DNA from: Pseudomonadota bacterium
GTDB lineage: Bacteria; Desulfobacterota; DSM-4660; Desulfatiglandales; B25-G16
Length of the DNA: 7,579 nt
Direction of reading: 5' to 3'
Assembly (NCBI GenBank): GCA_015223015.1
Contig: JADFWK010000078.1
Coordinates: 1-7,579 of the forward strand
Positions 1 through 6,615 of the stretch are shown in pieces. Positions within the stretch are counted from its first letter, which is position 1; each line of letters begins with the position of its first letter. The notes beneath the pieces were generated by a model. The model searched no databases, had not been told where the DNA came from, and saw nothing but the letters and a program-made list of their open reading frames with translations. A program made the translations under genes and the position numbers.

Positions 1-324
1 CGCTTGACCAAACAGCAGTATATCGAGATCAATTATCCTTGACTCCCACCGTTTGGTTCGTACTCTACCCATATCGTATTCAATTGCTAGAAGATCTTTT
101 AGGAACTGGAAAGGGGTGCGGCTTGTCTTTATCTCAGCGACACAATTTGCATACCAGTCTTGCCCTGTAACACCTTCTGGCTCAGTTTTGAATATGTCTG
201 AAAAGGCGGTCACCTCACATCCCGGTAATTGGTTTATTTTTTGTAACGAGGTGGTACAGTTGTGGGGCTTATCCCCCAGGTTTGATCCCACCCCAATGTA
301 TACTGTGGCACGTTCCACGGTCAT
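1..324 (-). CDS. folK: HPPK, 6-hydroxymethyl-7,8-dihydropterin pyrophosphokinase (3' end outside window)
   Basis: Cytoplasmic enzyme that moves pyrophosphate from ATP to 6-hydroxymethyl-7,8-dihydropterin in folate synthesis. The 108 visible residues hold the N-terminal glycine-rich motif IGVGSNLGD (residues 10-18), the EP pair after it (48-49), and the HPPK signature RWESRIIDLDIL (92-103), whose D99 and D101 correspond to the magnesium-binding aspartates of the family. The family is usually about 160 residues, so roughly the last 50 lie beyond position 1. The ATG at 324 overlaps the dapL stop as ATGA, a classic translational-coupling junction, and it fits the family N-terminus. The signature has Glu (residue 94) where Gly or Ala is usual; the rest is canonical. 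It appears to be the distal gene of the dnaX-lysA-dapB-dapL run, with no terminator or promoter visible between dapL and folK. Confidence 0.93.
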   Translation of the reverse strand, partial: MTVERATVYIGVGSNLGDKPHNCTTSLQKINQLPGCEVTAFSDIFKTEPEGVTGQDWYANCVAEIKTSRTPFQFLKDLLAIEYDMGRVRTKRWESRIIDLDILLFGQA

Positions 325-1484
325 AGCCCTACACCCTTTATCCGCTCGGTTGCCTCTAAAAGGCGCTTCTCCTCCTGGGTTAATGTCAGTCTCAGATAAC
401 CTTCTCCAGGAGAACCAAAGCCATTGCCCGGTGTTACAACCACACCGGCATCAGTTAAAAGTTTTGTTGCCAGACTCGCTGATGTATAGGGCGGAGGAAC
501 AGGAACCCAGAGATAGAAGGTGGCCTTTGGTGTATCTACTATAAAACCTGCATCCCTCAGCCCTGTCACCATGATATCTCTCCTTTTGGCATAGATTTCC
601 TGTATCTCTCGGATGATCTCCCGATTTTTCCTCAGGCCTACGAGACCAGCACTTTGAATGGCCTGGAAAACACCGGAGTCAAGGTTGCTCTTTACTGAAC
701 CTAAGCCCTCAATAGCCTCCTTGTTTCCCACGGCAAAGCCAATTCGCCATCCGGTCATGTTGAAAGATTTGGATAGGGAATGAAATTCTATCCCTATATC
801 CTTGGCTCCTTCAATTTGGAGAAGGCTCATAGGCCGGTAACCATCGAAGGCGATTTCGCTATATGTAAGATCGTTGCATACCATTATGTCATACTTGTGA
901 GCAAAGGCTACAACTGCCTCAAAGAAGTCCCTATCAGCCACGGCCGCTGTGGGATTATTGGGATAATTGAGCCAGATCATTTTGGCCTTTGTGGCAGCCT
1001 CTTCTGGTATAGAATTCAGATCGGGTAAAAACCCGTTCTCTTTAAGCAGGGGGACAAAGTAGGGCATCCCATCTGCAAAGAGTGTTCCAATGTTATACAC
1101 CGGATAGGCAGGGGTAGGGATAAGGGCAAGATCGCCCGGGTTTATGAATGCCAGGTGGATGTGAGCTATTCCCTCCTTTGCGCCAATCAGGGATATCACT
1201 TCACTTTCTGCATCAAGTGTGACAGAGAATCTCTCTTGGTACCAGTCAGCTACAGCTCCTTTAAAATCATCCGATCCAGAATAAGAAGGATATTGATGGT
1301 TCTCCGGATCCTGAACAGCTCGTATCATTTCCTTAACAATCTTTGGGGGGGTGGGAAGATCAGGGTCTCCTATGCCAAGGTCGATTATGTCTACCCCCTT
1401 TGCCTGTAGGTCTCGTTTTTTTTGATCAATCTCCTTAAACAGGTAGGGGGGGAGCTTCTTAAGTCTCTCAGTCAATTCAAACAC
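321..1484 (-). CDS. dapL: LL-diaminopimelate aminotransferase, direct DAP pathway
   Basis: PLP-dependent fold-type I aminotransferase of 387 residues. It is predicted to convert tetrahydrodipicolinate directly to LL-diaminopimelate with glutamate as amino donor, bypassing the succinylase or acetylase steps. Visible motifs are the N-terminal LGIGDPDLPTP (36-46), the NYPNNPT loop (173-179), the cofactor-binding Asp in NDLTYSE (D205), the Schiff-base lysine in HSLSKSFNMTGWR (K239), and the carboxylate-binding Arg in GYLRLTLT (R365). Length fits DapL. The start is GTG at 1484, after a strong GAGGGAGAG ribosome-binding sequence, and the first eight bases overlap the end of dapB. Assignment as DapL rather than another class I aminotransferase rests on motif style plus direct linkage to dapB and lysA; a different amino-acid aminotransferase remains possible but is less likely. 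Confidence 0.9.
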   Translation of the reverse strand: MFELTERLKKLPPYLFKEIDQKKRDLQAKGVDIIDLGIGDPDLPTPPKIVKEMIRAVQDPENHQYPSYSGSDDFKGAVADWYQERFSVTLDAESEVISLIGAKEGIAHIHLAFINPGDLALIPTPAYPVYNIGTLFADGMPYFVPLLKENGFLPDLNSIPEEAATKAKMIWLNYPNNPTAAVADRDFFEAVVAFAHKYDIMVCNDLTYSEIAFDGYRPMSLLQIEGAKDIGIEFHSLSKSFNMTGWRIGFAVGNKEAIEGLGSVKSNLDSGVFQAIQSAGLVGLRKNREIIREIQEIYAKRRDIMVTGLRDAGFIVDTPKATFYLWVPVPPPYTSASLATKLLTDAGVVVTPGNGFGSPGEGYLRLTLTQEEKRLLEATERIKGVGL

Positions 1485-2295
1485 TTTCTCTCTCCCTCAA
1501 TCCCAAGACATCTTGCATATCATAAAGACCATTGGGCTGGTTAACAACCCATGTGGCTGCGAGTAAAGCACCTCTTGCAAAGTTGTCCCTGCTGTGTGCC
1601 CTATGAGTGATCTCGATCCTTTCCCCGGGACCGGCAAACATAACCGTATGTTCACCGACGATATCACCAGCCCGTATCGACTGAATACCGATCTCTTCGT
1701 CTCTCCTCACACCAATAAACCCTTTTCTTTCATAGATGGCGTCTGTCTCCAGGTCCCGGCCAGTTGAATCGGCGAGAATTCTGGCAAGATGCATTGCTGT
1801 GCCGCTCGGGGCGTCTTTTTTAAGCCTGTGATGAGCCTCAATTACCTCCATATCATAATCCTGGCCAAGAATCCTGGACACATTTTCAACCACCTTAAAT
1901 AACACATTAACCCCTACACTCATATTAGGGGATTTGACGCATCTGATTCCCTGTGCCAGTTGATTGAGCTCTTTTTCATGCTCCCCGGTAATACCAGTAG
2001 TCCCAATGACCATTGCCTTGCCAGTTTTGGCAATAAACCTAATATGCCGTAAGGTGCTCTCTGGTGTCGTGAAATCAATCAAGACATCCGCATCGTTCAT
2101 CACCTCGTTGATTTCCCCTTTGAGGACAATACCAGTCTTACCAAGACCTGCAATATCGCCTACATCTTGGCCAATTGCCGGATGGTCCGGCTTTTCAAAG
2201 GCACCCCATAGTTTAATTCCTTCGCTTTTTTGAATCATCTGGGTGATTCTTCCACCCATCCTGCCGGCTGCACCGGCAACAACAGCATTAACCAT
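1477..2295 (-). CDS. dapB: 4-hydroxy-tetrahydrodipicolinate reductase
   Basis: Cytoplasmic NAD(P)H-dependent reductase of 272 residues making tetrahydrodipicolinate, the substrate of the downstream dapL product. The N-terminal Rossmann motif VAGAAGRMG is at residues 6-14. The signature EAHHRLKKDAPSGTA spans 153-167; by alignment to the E. coli enzyme, H155 and K159 are the catalytic pair. The C-terminal block with GEHTVMF and EITHRAHSRDNFARGA (214-243) is also typical. Length matches the family (about 270). The ATG at 2295 follows a good GGAGGGGGAAG ribosome-binding sequence, and translation ends inside the first codons of dapL (8-bp overlap). It lies 73 bp after lysA, and that gap holds no dapA. 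Confidence 0.96.
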   Translation of the reverse strand: MVNAVVAGAAGRMGGRITQMIQKSEGIKLWGAFEKPDHPAIGQDVGDIAGLGKTGIVLKGEINEVMNDADVLIDFTTPESTLRHIRFIAKTGKAMVIGTTGITGEHEKELNQLAQGIRCVKSPNMSVGVNVLFKVVENVSRILGQDYDMEVIEAHHRLKKDAPSGTAMHLARILADSTGRDLETDAIYERKGFIGVRRDEEIGIQSIRAGDIVGEHTVMFAGPGERIEITHRAHSRDNFARGALLAATWVVNQPNGLYDMQDVLGLRERESV

Positions 2296-2368
2296 TTCTT
2301 CCCCCTCCGATTACCGTATGGTTTTTAGAGACACCTTCCCCCTACCGCTCATCTTCCAGAATTTGATT

Positions 2369-3637
2369 TCAGTCCTTGTCTTCACCAATGAATTCGGGAA
2401 TTACCTCACCACTTATGAGATCATCATAGGTTTCTCTTGCTCTGACAATTGAGAAGCGTTTTCCTCTGACCATTACCTCTGCCGGCCTGGGACGGGAATT
2501 GTAATTTGATGCCATGGAAAAACCGTAAGCCCCCGCGCTCATTATAGCTACCAAATCCCCTGGTTTAAATGAAGGCATTTTTCTGTTCATAGCGAAGAAA
2601 TCAGCAGTTTCACAGACGGGTCCCACGAGATCAGCTTCAACCATTTGTGAATCGGTCACTCTTACCGGTTGCACAGCATGAAAGGAATCATAGAGGGCAG
2701 GTCGGATCAAGTCATTCATTCCGGCATCAACAATGACAAACCGCTTATGTGTTGTGGATTTGGTGTAGAGGACCTTAGTGACCAGAATACCTGCATTACC
2801 AATGATAACCCTGCCAGGTTCAAGAATGAGGGTGATGTTGCTATCTCCCATGGTCTCCTTTAGTGCCCTGGCGTACTCTCCAGGGTGAGGCGGTCTTTCA
2901 TCATCATAGGTTATGCCTAAGCCACCTCCAATATTGAGGAAATCGATATCAAGGCCCATCCCCTGCAATTCTCTTAAGAGTGCCTTCAGTTTGTTCAGCG
3001 CATCGAGAAAGGGATCAATTTCGGTGAGTTGGCTACCAATGTGGCAGGATATACCCTTTACACGGATATTTTTCAGACCCTTGGCCAATGTGTAGGTAGC
3101 AAGGGAGTCATGTACTGGTATGCCAAATTTATTCTCTTCCAACCCGGTAACAATGTATGGATGTGTTTTTGGCGCTACATCGGGATTTATCCGGATGGCT
3201 ATCCTTGCCTTGCGGCCGATGTCCTGTGCTGTTTTATCTAATACCCGTAATTCTTGGTCTGATTCTACATTGAACATGAGGATATCTGACTCAAGGGCCC
3301 TCCCCATTTCATGCGGTGTCTTCCCAACGCCAGAAAAGACAATCTTGTCAGGTGGAATTCCTGCTTTGAGCGCACGAAAGAGTTCTCCCGCTGACACGAT
3401 ATCTGCTCCCCCCCCTTGTGAAGCGAGGACCCTCAGGACCGCAAGATTAGGATTAGATTTTACAGAAAAGCAGGTGAGGTGAGCAAGGTCCTTGAAGGCA
3501 TCTTCAAAAACGGAGAAATGTCTGTTTATTGTTGCATGGGAGTAAAGATAGAAAGGTGTTCCAACTTGATCGGCTATGGATGCGACAGATACATCCTCGC
3601 AGTAAAGATCATCTTTTTTGTAAATAAAGTGATTCAT
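2369..3637 (-). CDS. lysA: diaminopimelate decarboxylase
   Basis: PLP enzyme of fold type III, 422 residues, that decarboxylates meso-diaminopimelate to lysine, the last step of lysine synthesis. The cofactor lysine is K60 in CFSVKSNPN, followed by the GGGADIVSAGEL block (75-86). HIGSQ is at 199-203, GGG at 237-239, the phosphate-binding ILEPGR at 271-276, the DAGMNDLIRPALYDSFH block at 304-320, and the active-site cysteine, which acts across the dimer interface, is C342 in GPVCETADFF. Length is normal. The ATG at 3637 is preceded by AAGGTG at about 10 nt, and the dnaX stop is 33 bp upstream, so the two are probably cotranscribed. No lysine riboswitch is visible ahead of it. An arginine or ornithine decarboxylase of the same fold is unlikely given the diagnostic motifs and the dapB-dapL context. 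Confidence 0.96.
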   Translation of the reverse strand: MNHFIYKKDDLYCEDVSVASIADQVGTPFYLYSHATINRHFSVFEDAFKDLAHLTCFSVKSNPNLAVLRVLASQGGGADIVSAGELFRALKAGIPPDKIVFSGVGKTPHEMGRALESDILMFNVESDQELRVLDKTAQDIGRKARIAIRINPDVAPKTHPYIVTGLEENKFGIPVHDSLATYTLAKGLKNIRVKGISCHIGSQLTEIDPFLDALNKLKALLRELQGMGLDIDFLNIGGGLGITYDDERPPHPGEYARALKETMGDSNITLILEPGRVIIGNAGILVTKVLYTKSTTHKRFVIVDAGMNDLIRPALYDSFHAVQPVRVTDSQMVEADLVGPVCETADFFAMNRKMPSFKPGDLVAIMSAGAYGFSMASNYNSRPRPAEVMVRGKRFSIVRARETYDDLISGEVIPEFIGEDKD

Positions 3638-3670
3638 TTAGGGGTTTCACCTTAATCGGTTGATAGTATC

Positions 3671-5239
3671 TTAATCTCGCTTCACTATCTTGCCTTCAAA
3701 TATATCGATTATGTCTCTTACCGAGGCAGGTAAGGTGTCTTCTTTGGGATTTTTTTTTAGATTTTTTGGTTGGCTTTCCTTTTTGAAAACCACCTTAAGG
3801 TCTGGCTGGAAGAAATCTTGGGCATACGCACAGAGCTGCTCATAGTGCTCAGGGTCATCAAAATAGCCACCTGTAAAAGCCCCTTCTCCGTAAGGTAACT
3901 CCAGTCGGTCTGCAGTTAGTGTGCAAGATTTCCACTCCTTTAATACATTGGCCATCGCCCTATTCCTGGTGACGAGGTAGCGTAGAAACTCGTCCCATTT
4001 CTTGCCATCGTCTAGGTGGTTCGTTTTAGTCGCTGGCTCTTTTTGAGTGAAATTATTTTTGAGATTTTCAGAATGCGCTGCTGGGATAGGCTTATTGATT
4101 CGTTTCTCTATTTCCGCAATCTTTCTAATTAATTCATCAAATGAAAGATAATCCTTAAGTTCTGAGAGTTTAATGAGGATCGCCTCAAGCGCAATTCGCG
4201 GGTTGTTTGTATAACGCAAATCTGCTTCTTTGCTAATGAGGAAATTAAGTGATTGAACAAGCCTTTCCATCCCCGCCTTTCTTGCCAGGTTTTTTGTTTC
4301 TTTCAGTTCATTATCAGGTAGATCAAGAAGATGGGGAGAGTCAGGAGCGACTAGCGAGACGATTAGATTACGAAATTGATTCATTATTTCTCGATAGAAT
4401 TCCTTGATCTCATAGCCATAATTGTATACCTCATCGATTATCTCGAGGCATAATGTGGTGTCAGCATCAACTATTGACCGGGACATCTTATAGATGAGAT
4501 CCCGATCTATTATTCCCAGAACAGCCCCTATTTGGTTATCCTCTACGCTCTGGCCTGTAAAAGAGACAACCTGGTCCAGAAGGCTCTCTGCATCTCGCAT
4601 GCTTCCCTCGGCCTCCCTCGCAATAATGGAAATACCGGTATCACTTATAGTTATCTCCTCTTCTGCTATTATCTTTCTAATCTGTTCTTCTATTTTATTT
4701 ATGGGTATCCTCTTGAAATCGAATCGTTGACATCGGGATAGTATGGTCACTGGCACCTTGTGCGGTTCTGTAGTAGCAAAGACAAATTTAACATGTTCTG
4801 GTGGCTCTTCCAGGGTTTTCAGCAATGCATTGAATGCAGGGAGGGTCAACATGTGTACCTCATCTATTATATATATTCTGTACTTGCCATGAGAAGGGAG
4901 GTATCTGATATTTTCTCGAAGATTCCTTATCTCATCAATTCCCCTGTTGGATGCACCATCAATCTCTTGCACATCCACGGATGAGCCATCCGTTACCTCA
5001 ACGCAGGAGGTACATTGATTACAAGGATTTCCGTCATTGTTGTTTTCGCAATTGACGGCCTTGGCAAAGATTCGGGCAACCGAAGTCTTGCCGACACCCC
5101 TTGCGCCGCTGAACAGGTAGGCATGAGCCAATCGGCCAGACAGGAAGGCGTTCCTAAGTGTCTGCGTGATATGCTCCTGACCTAAGACCTCTTCAAATAG
5201 TTGGGGTCTCCATTTTCTAGCTAAAACTTCGTAGGGCAT
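3671..5239 (-). CDS. dnaX: DNA polymerase III subunit gamma/tau, short form
   Basis: Clamp-loader ATPase of the replicative polymerase, 522 residues. The AAA+ core comes first: MPYEVLARKWRPQ start motif, Walker A GARGVGKTS (45-53), four zinc-binding cysteines (C64, C73, C76, C79), Walker B IIDEVHML (124-131), the SRC motif (168-170) and sensor-2 Arg in GSMRDAESLLDQ (R215). The collar domain runs to about residue 365. A polar linker (about 380-412) leads to a compact C-terminal domain (about 413-488) and a lysine-rich tail. It is shorter than the 643-residue E. coli tau. The ATG at 5239 is fixed by the conserved N-terminus, although no Shine-Dalgarno is present. It begins 20 bp after the mature 3' end of tRNA-Ser(GGA) and is followed by lysA rather than the frequent ybaB-recR pair. 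An A9 run lies near the 3' end (3750-3758). Confidence 0.96.
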   Translation of the reverse strand: MPYEVLARKWRPQLFEEVLGQEHITQTLRNAFLSGRLAHAYLFSGARGVGKTSVARIFAKAVNCENNNDGNPCNQCTSCVEVTDGSSVDVQEIDGASNRGIDEIRNLRENIRYLPSHGKYRIYIIDEVHMLTLPAFNALLKTLEEPPEHVKFVFATTEPHKVPVTILSRCQRFDFKRIPINKIEEQIRKIIAEEEITISDTGISIIAREAEGSMRDAESLLDQVVSFTGQSVEDNQIGAVLGIIDRDLIYKMSRSIVDADTTLCLEIIDEVYNYGYEIKEFYREIMNQFRNLIVSLVAPDSPHLLDLPDNELKETKNLARKAGMERLVQSLNFLISKEADLRYTNNPRIALEAILIKLSELKDYLSFDELIRKIAEIEKRINKPIPAAHSENLKNNFTQKEPATKTNHLDDGKKWDEFLRYLVTRNRAMANVLKEWKSCTLTADRLELPYGEGAFTGGYFDDPEHYEQLCAYAQDFFQPDLKVVFKKESQPKNLKKNPKEDTLPASVRDIIDIFEGKIVKRD

Positions 5240-5259
5240 GATGAAATCAAGAATATGGC

Positions 5260-5353
<94 letters not shown>

Positions 5354-5356
5354 TGG

Positions 5357-5374
5357 ATTCCGCTGCGGCGGAAT
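5357..5374. repeat. perfect short hairpin at the 5' side of tRNA-Ser(GGA)
   Basis: ATTCCGC-TGCG-GCGGAAT is a perfect 7-bp stem with a 4-nt loop. It ends three bases from the tRNA 5' end. There is no T run on the minus strand after it, so it is not a typical terminator; it could be a processing signal or a dispersed palindrome. Confidence 0.6.
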
Positions 5375-5415
5375 ACATCTGGCTTCTGACTTTTGGTCCA
5401 TAATGGAATTTTCTC

Positions 5416-5482
5416 AGCTTGGAGTAGAATCCTAATAGTTAGTTACGGTATCCGACCATCCGAGAAACATGTACCCCAAGCT
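5416..5482 (-). repeat. inverted repeat in the spacer between the two serine tRNAs
   Basis: On the minus strand AGCTTGGGG (5474-5482) can pair with CTCCAAGCT (5416-5424), nine pairs including one G-U, with a 49-nt loop that holds a direct repeat CGGAT-GGT-CGGAT. It may be structured spacer RNA. No known family is recognised and the SRP RNA core is absent. Confidence 0.35.
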
Positions 5483-5513
5483 AGTGGTGAAATCAAGCCA
5501 AGGTTGAATTTCC

Positions 5514-5609
5514 TGGCGGAGAGGGTGGGATTCGAACCCACGTGCCTCGCTATTCACGAGACAAATCGATTTCGAGTCGACCCCGTTACGACCACTTCGG
5601 TACCTCTCC
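5514..5609 (-). tRNA. tRNA-Ser (anticodon CGA), CCA encoded
   Basis: A class II cloverleaf. The acceptor GGAGAGG pairs with CCTCTCC, then discriminator G and encoded CCA. The anticodon stem GTCGA/TCGAT (one terminal G-U) closes the loop CTCGAAA, giving anticodon CGA (codon UCG). The variable arm TGTCTCG/CGAGGCA includes one G-U pair and the T arm is GTGGG-TTCGAAT-CCCAC. It lies 160 bp upstream of the second serine tRNA on the same strand. The acceptor and T arms of the two are similar, but the D and variable arms differ, so this is not a recent duplication. I see no convincing -35/-10 pair directly upstream. Confidence 0.97.
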
Positions 5610-5629
5610 ACATGATGGTAATAGTCCGT

Positions 5630-5704
5630 TGCCCGTTGTCATTTGTACTCGTATTTCTGAGCGCTTCCATGAAACTAATACCTATCGTTTTTTTTCAACG
5701 GGCA
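5630..5704. repeat. 75-bp inverted-repeat element between tadA and tRNA-Ser(CGA)
   Basis: The 9-bp arms TGCCCGTTG (5630-5638) and CAACGGGCA (5696-5704) enclose 57 bp. The left arm sits in a tandem 7-mer (CCGTTGC, CCGTTGT at 5626-5639). The interior ends with a T8 run (5688-5695) and has no coding capacity. Confidence 0.6.
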
Positions 5705-5712
5705 TTCTTATA

Positions 5713-6267
5713 TTATCTCCTCTCTCGGAAAAAACCCTGCATAAGTTGTCTGCATTCTTTTTCCATTACGCCAGGAATTACTGTTAATTGGTGATTGAGC
5801 CTGCGATCATCAGATAGATTGTAAACTGAGCCTGCAGCACCGCTCTTTTCATCAAAGGCCCCAAAAACGAGGGTGTCTAACCGGGCATTGATAATGGCAC
5901 CCATACACATGGGGCAGGGCTCAACCGTTACGACCATGGTCATCCCATTTAATCGATAGTTACTGCGCACCTTTGCTCCCTGCCTGATAACCAGTATCTC
6001 TGCATGAGCAGTAGGATCGTTATCCAAAATGCATCTGTTATGTGCTCTGGCTACTATCTCATCGGATTGGTCTATAAGGATGGCACCGACCGGAACCTCT
6101 CCGGACAACCATGCCTTTTTGGCCTCCATCACGGCCTCTCGCATAAAACGGGAGAAGTCTCCGCGGTCTTGTATCCCTTGTCGCAGTGGTAACATCCAAC
6201 CAAAAATCGTAGAATTTTTTCGAATCTTGTTAATTTTTCTTTGGTATCTGCTCTGTTTGGTTATCAT
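5713..6267 (-). CDS. tadA: tRNA(adenine34) deaminase
   Basis: Zinc-dependent cytidine-deaminase-fold enzyme that converts A34 to inosine in tRNA-Arg(ACG). In the 184-residue reading, the core begins at FMREAVMEAKKAW (41-53) with GEVPVGAIL (57-64). The active site shows HAE (H88 zinc ligand, E90 proton shuttle) and PCPMCMGA (117-124, zinc ligands C118 and C121), followed by NARLDTLVFGAFDEKSGAAGS. About 40 residues precede the core, more than usual. The ATG at 6267 has only a weak AGG about 10 nt upstream. An internal ATG at 6195 (residue 25) would give 160 residues, closer to the family norm, and a possible promoter overlaps the upstream start. The N-terminal extension is basic and polar with no signal peptide. 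Product is secure; start is not. Confidence 0.93.
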   Translation of the reverse strand: MITKQSRYQRKINKIRKNSTIFGWMLPLRQGIQDRGDFSRFMREAVMEAKKAWLSGEVPVGAILIDQSDEIVARAHNRCILDNDPTAHAEILVIRQGAKVRSNYRLNGMTMVVTVEPCPMCMGAIINARLDTLVFGAFDEKSGAAGSVYNLSDDRRLNHQLTVIPGVMEKECRQLMQGFFRERR

Positions 6268-6293
6268 TTAACATGTACCTATCGGTGAGTCAA
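6266..6293 (-). promoter_or_regulatory. possible sigma-70 promoter of tadA
   Basis: TTGACT (6288-6293), a 16-bp spacer, then TTAAAT (6266-6271) on the minus strand. The -35 is good and the -10 is mediocre. The -10 touches the upstream tadA ATG (6265-6267); if the promoter is used, transcription begins inside that reading frame and the ATG at 6195 would be the start. Confidence 0.3.
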
Positions 6294-6596
6294 CTTGATA
6301 GTGATTCCCAAAACCGTGGTAAAATACGCCATGGGAAAAACTGTGTCGCCTTTTCACTTGGAACTGTGTTAGGGCTACCACAAATGGTGGTGCGGGCGGA
6401 CGAGGAACTTTATAATCCATTGTAATTTCATGATAAATTTACCCAATGCTGTCTGGCATAATTGTTGCTGCATCAAAATTATGTCTGGGATGATCGCCTT
6501 GCAAAATGAGGGTTTTTCCTTAAAAGAAACGTGAGGAGAAAAGAGTGAATAAACCTAAAGGGACGGCATCTCAGGACAAAAGACAGAGCCCTGGGC
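6268..6596. other. 329-bp spacer between kdsB and tadA
   Basis: No protein gene on either strand is supported by homology. On the plus strand it contains a sigma-54-type promoter (6453-6469) and, at the right edge, a terminator running into the end of kdsB. On the minus strand there is a weak candidate tadA promoter at the left edge. A short inverted repeat, ACCAC-N5-GTGGT (6377-6391), lies about 60 bp upstream of the sigma-54 site and could be an operator or be chance. A TATAAT on the plus strand (6411-6416) lacks a matching -35. I checked for the SRP RNA core motif, often found near tadA-dnaX, and did not see it. Confidence 0.6.
6453..6469 (+). promoter_or_regulatory. sigma-54 type -24/-12 promoter
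   Basis: The plus strand reads CTGGCATAATTGTTGCT. This matches the consensus core YTGGCA and TTGCW at every position of those two blocks, with the GG and GC dinucleotides separated by exactly 10 nt, the spacing sigma-54 requires. Only the CG after TGGCA is replaced (TA). It points away from tadA and towards the 3' end of kdsB, so it serves none of the recognised genes. A start near 6480 is predicted. Calling it active is inference. Confidence 0.5.
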
Positions 6597-6615
6597 TTAG
6601 AGCCCGGGGCTTTTT
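6480..6615 (+). ncRNA. candidate sigma-54-dependent small transcript
   Basis: The interval from the predicted sigma-54 start to the end of the U-tract of the downstream terminator would be about 136 nt, on the strand opposite to all recognised genes. It matches no RNA family I know. It holds a 17-codon frame at its 5' end (6481-6534, MSGMIALQNEGFSLKET) and a well-placed AGGAG (6534-6538) six bases before a GTG (6545); that second frame does not stop before the terminator. The last ~20 nt are complementary to the kdsB 3' end. It could be a regulatory RNA, a leader, or nothing. Confidence 0.25.
6587..6615 (+). terminator. intrinsic terminator facing right, overlapping the kdsB 3' end
   Basis: An 11-bp stem AGCCCTGGGCT / AGCCCGGGGCT with a 3-nt TAG loop is followed by five T on the plus strand. 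The central pair is G-U on the plus strand but an A-C mismatch on the minus strand, and the minus strand has only a broken T tract (CTGTCTTTTG) after it. The structure is therefore optimal for transcripts moving right. It may also weakly end kdsB, whose TAA stop forms the loop. Confidence 0.7.

Noticed and set aside
302..320. TGGCACG on the plus strand inside folK as a -24 element
   Set aside because: No GC dinucleotide lies at the required distance, and the bases encode conserved HPPK N-terminal sequence.
53..544. 163-codon open frame on the plus strand across folK and dapL
   Set aside because: It is antisense to two genes with clear family motifs, has no ribosome-binding site or recognisable domain, and its composition reads as a shadow frame.
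1344..1452. Two runs of seven G in dapL as phase-variable tracts or sequencing errors
   Set aside because: The frame is intact across both, they encode proline pairs expected in this family, and the length of seven is weak for phase variation.
2296..2368. 13-codon frame in the lysA-dapB gap as a leader peptide or dapA remnant
   Set aside because: It is too short, has a GGAAG directly touching the ATG with no spacing, and does not resemble a DapA C-terminus.
5354..5513. Signal recognition particle RNA in the spacer near dnaX
   Set aside because: Some bacteria carry this RNA between tadA and dnaX, but the conserved GGAAG-type apical loop and AGCAG motif are absent on both strands.
6483..6502. 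Second sigma-54 promoter
   Set aside because: The GG-to-GC distance is 12 instead of 10, which sigma-54 does not tolerate.
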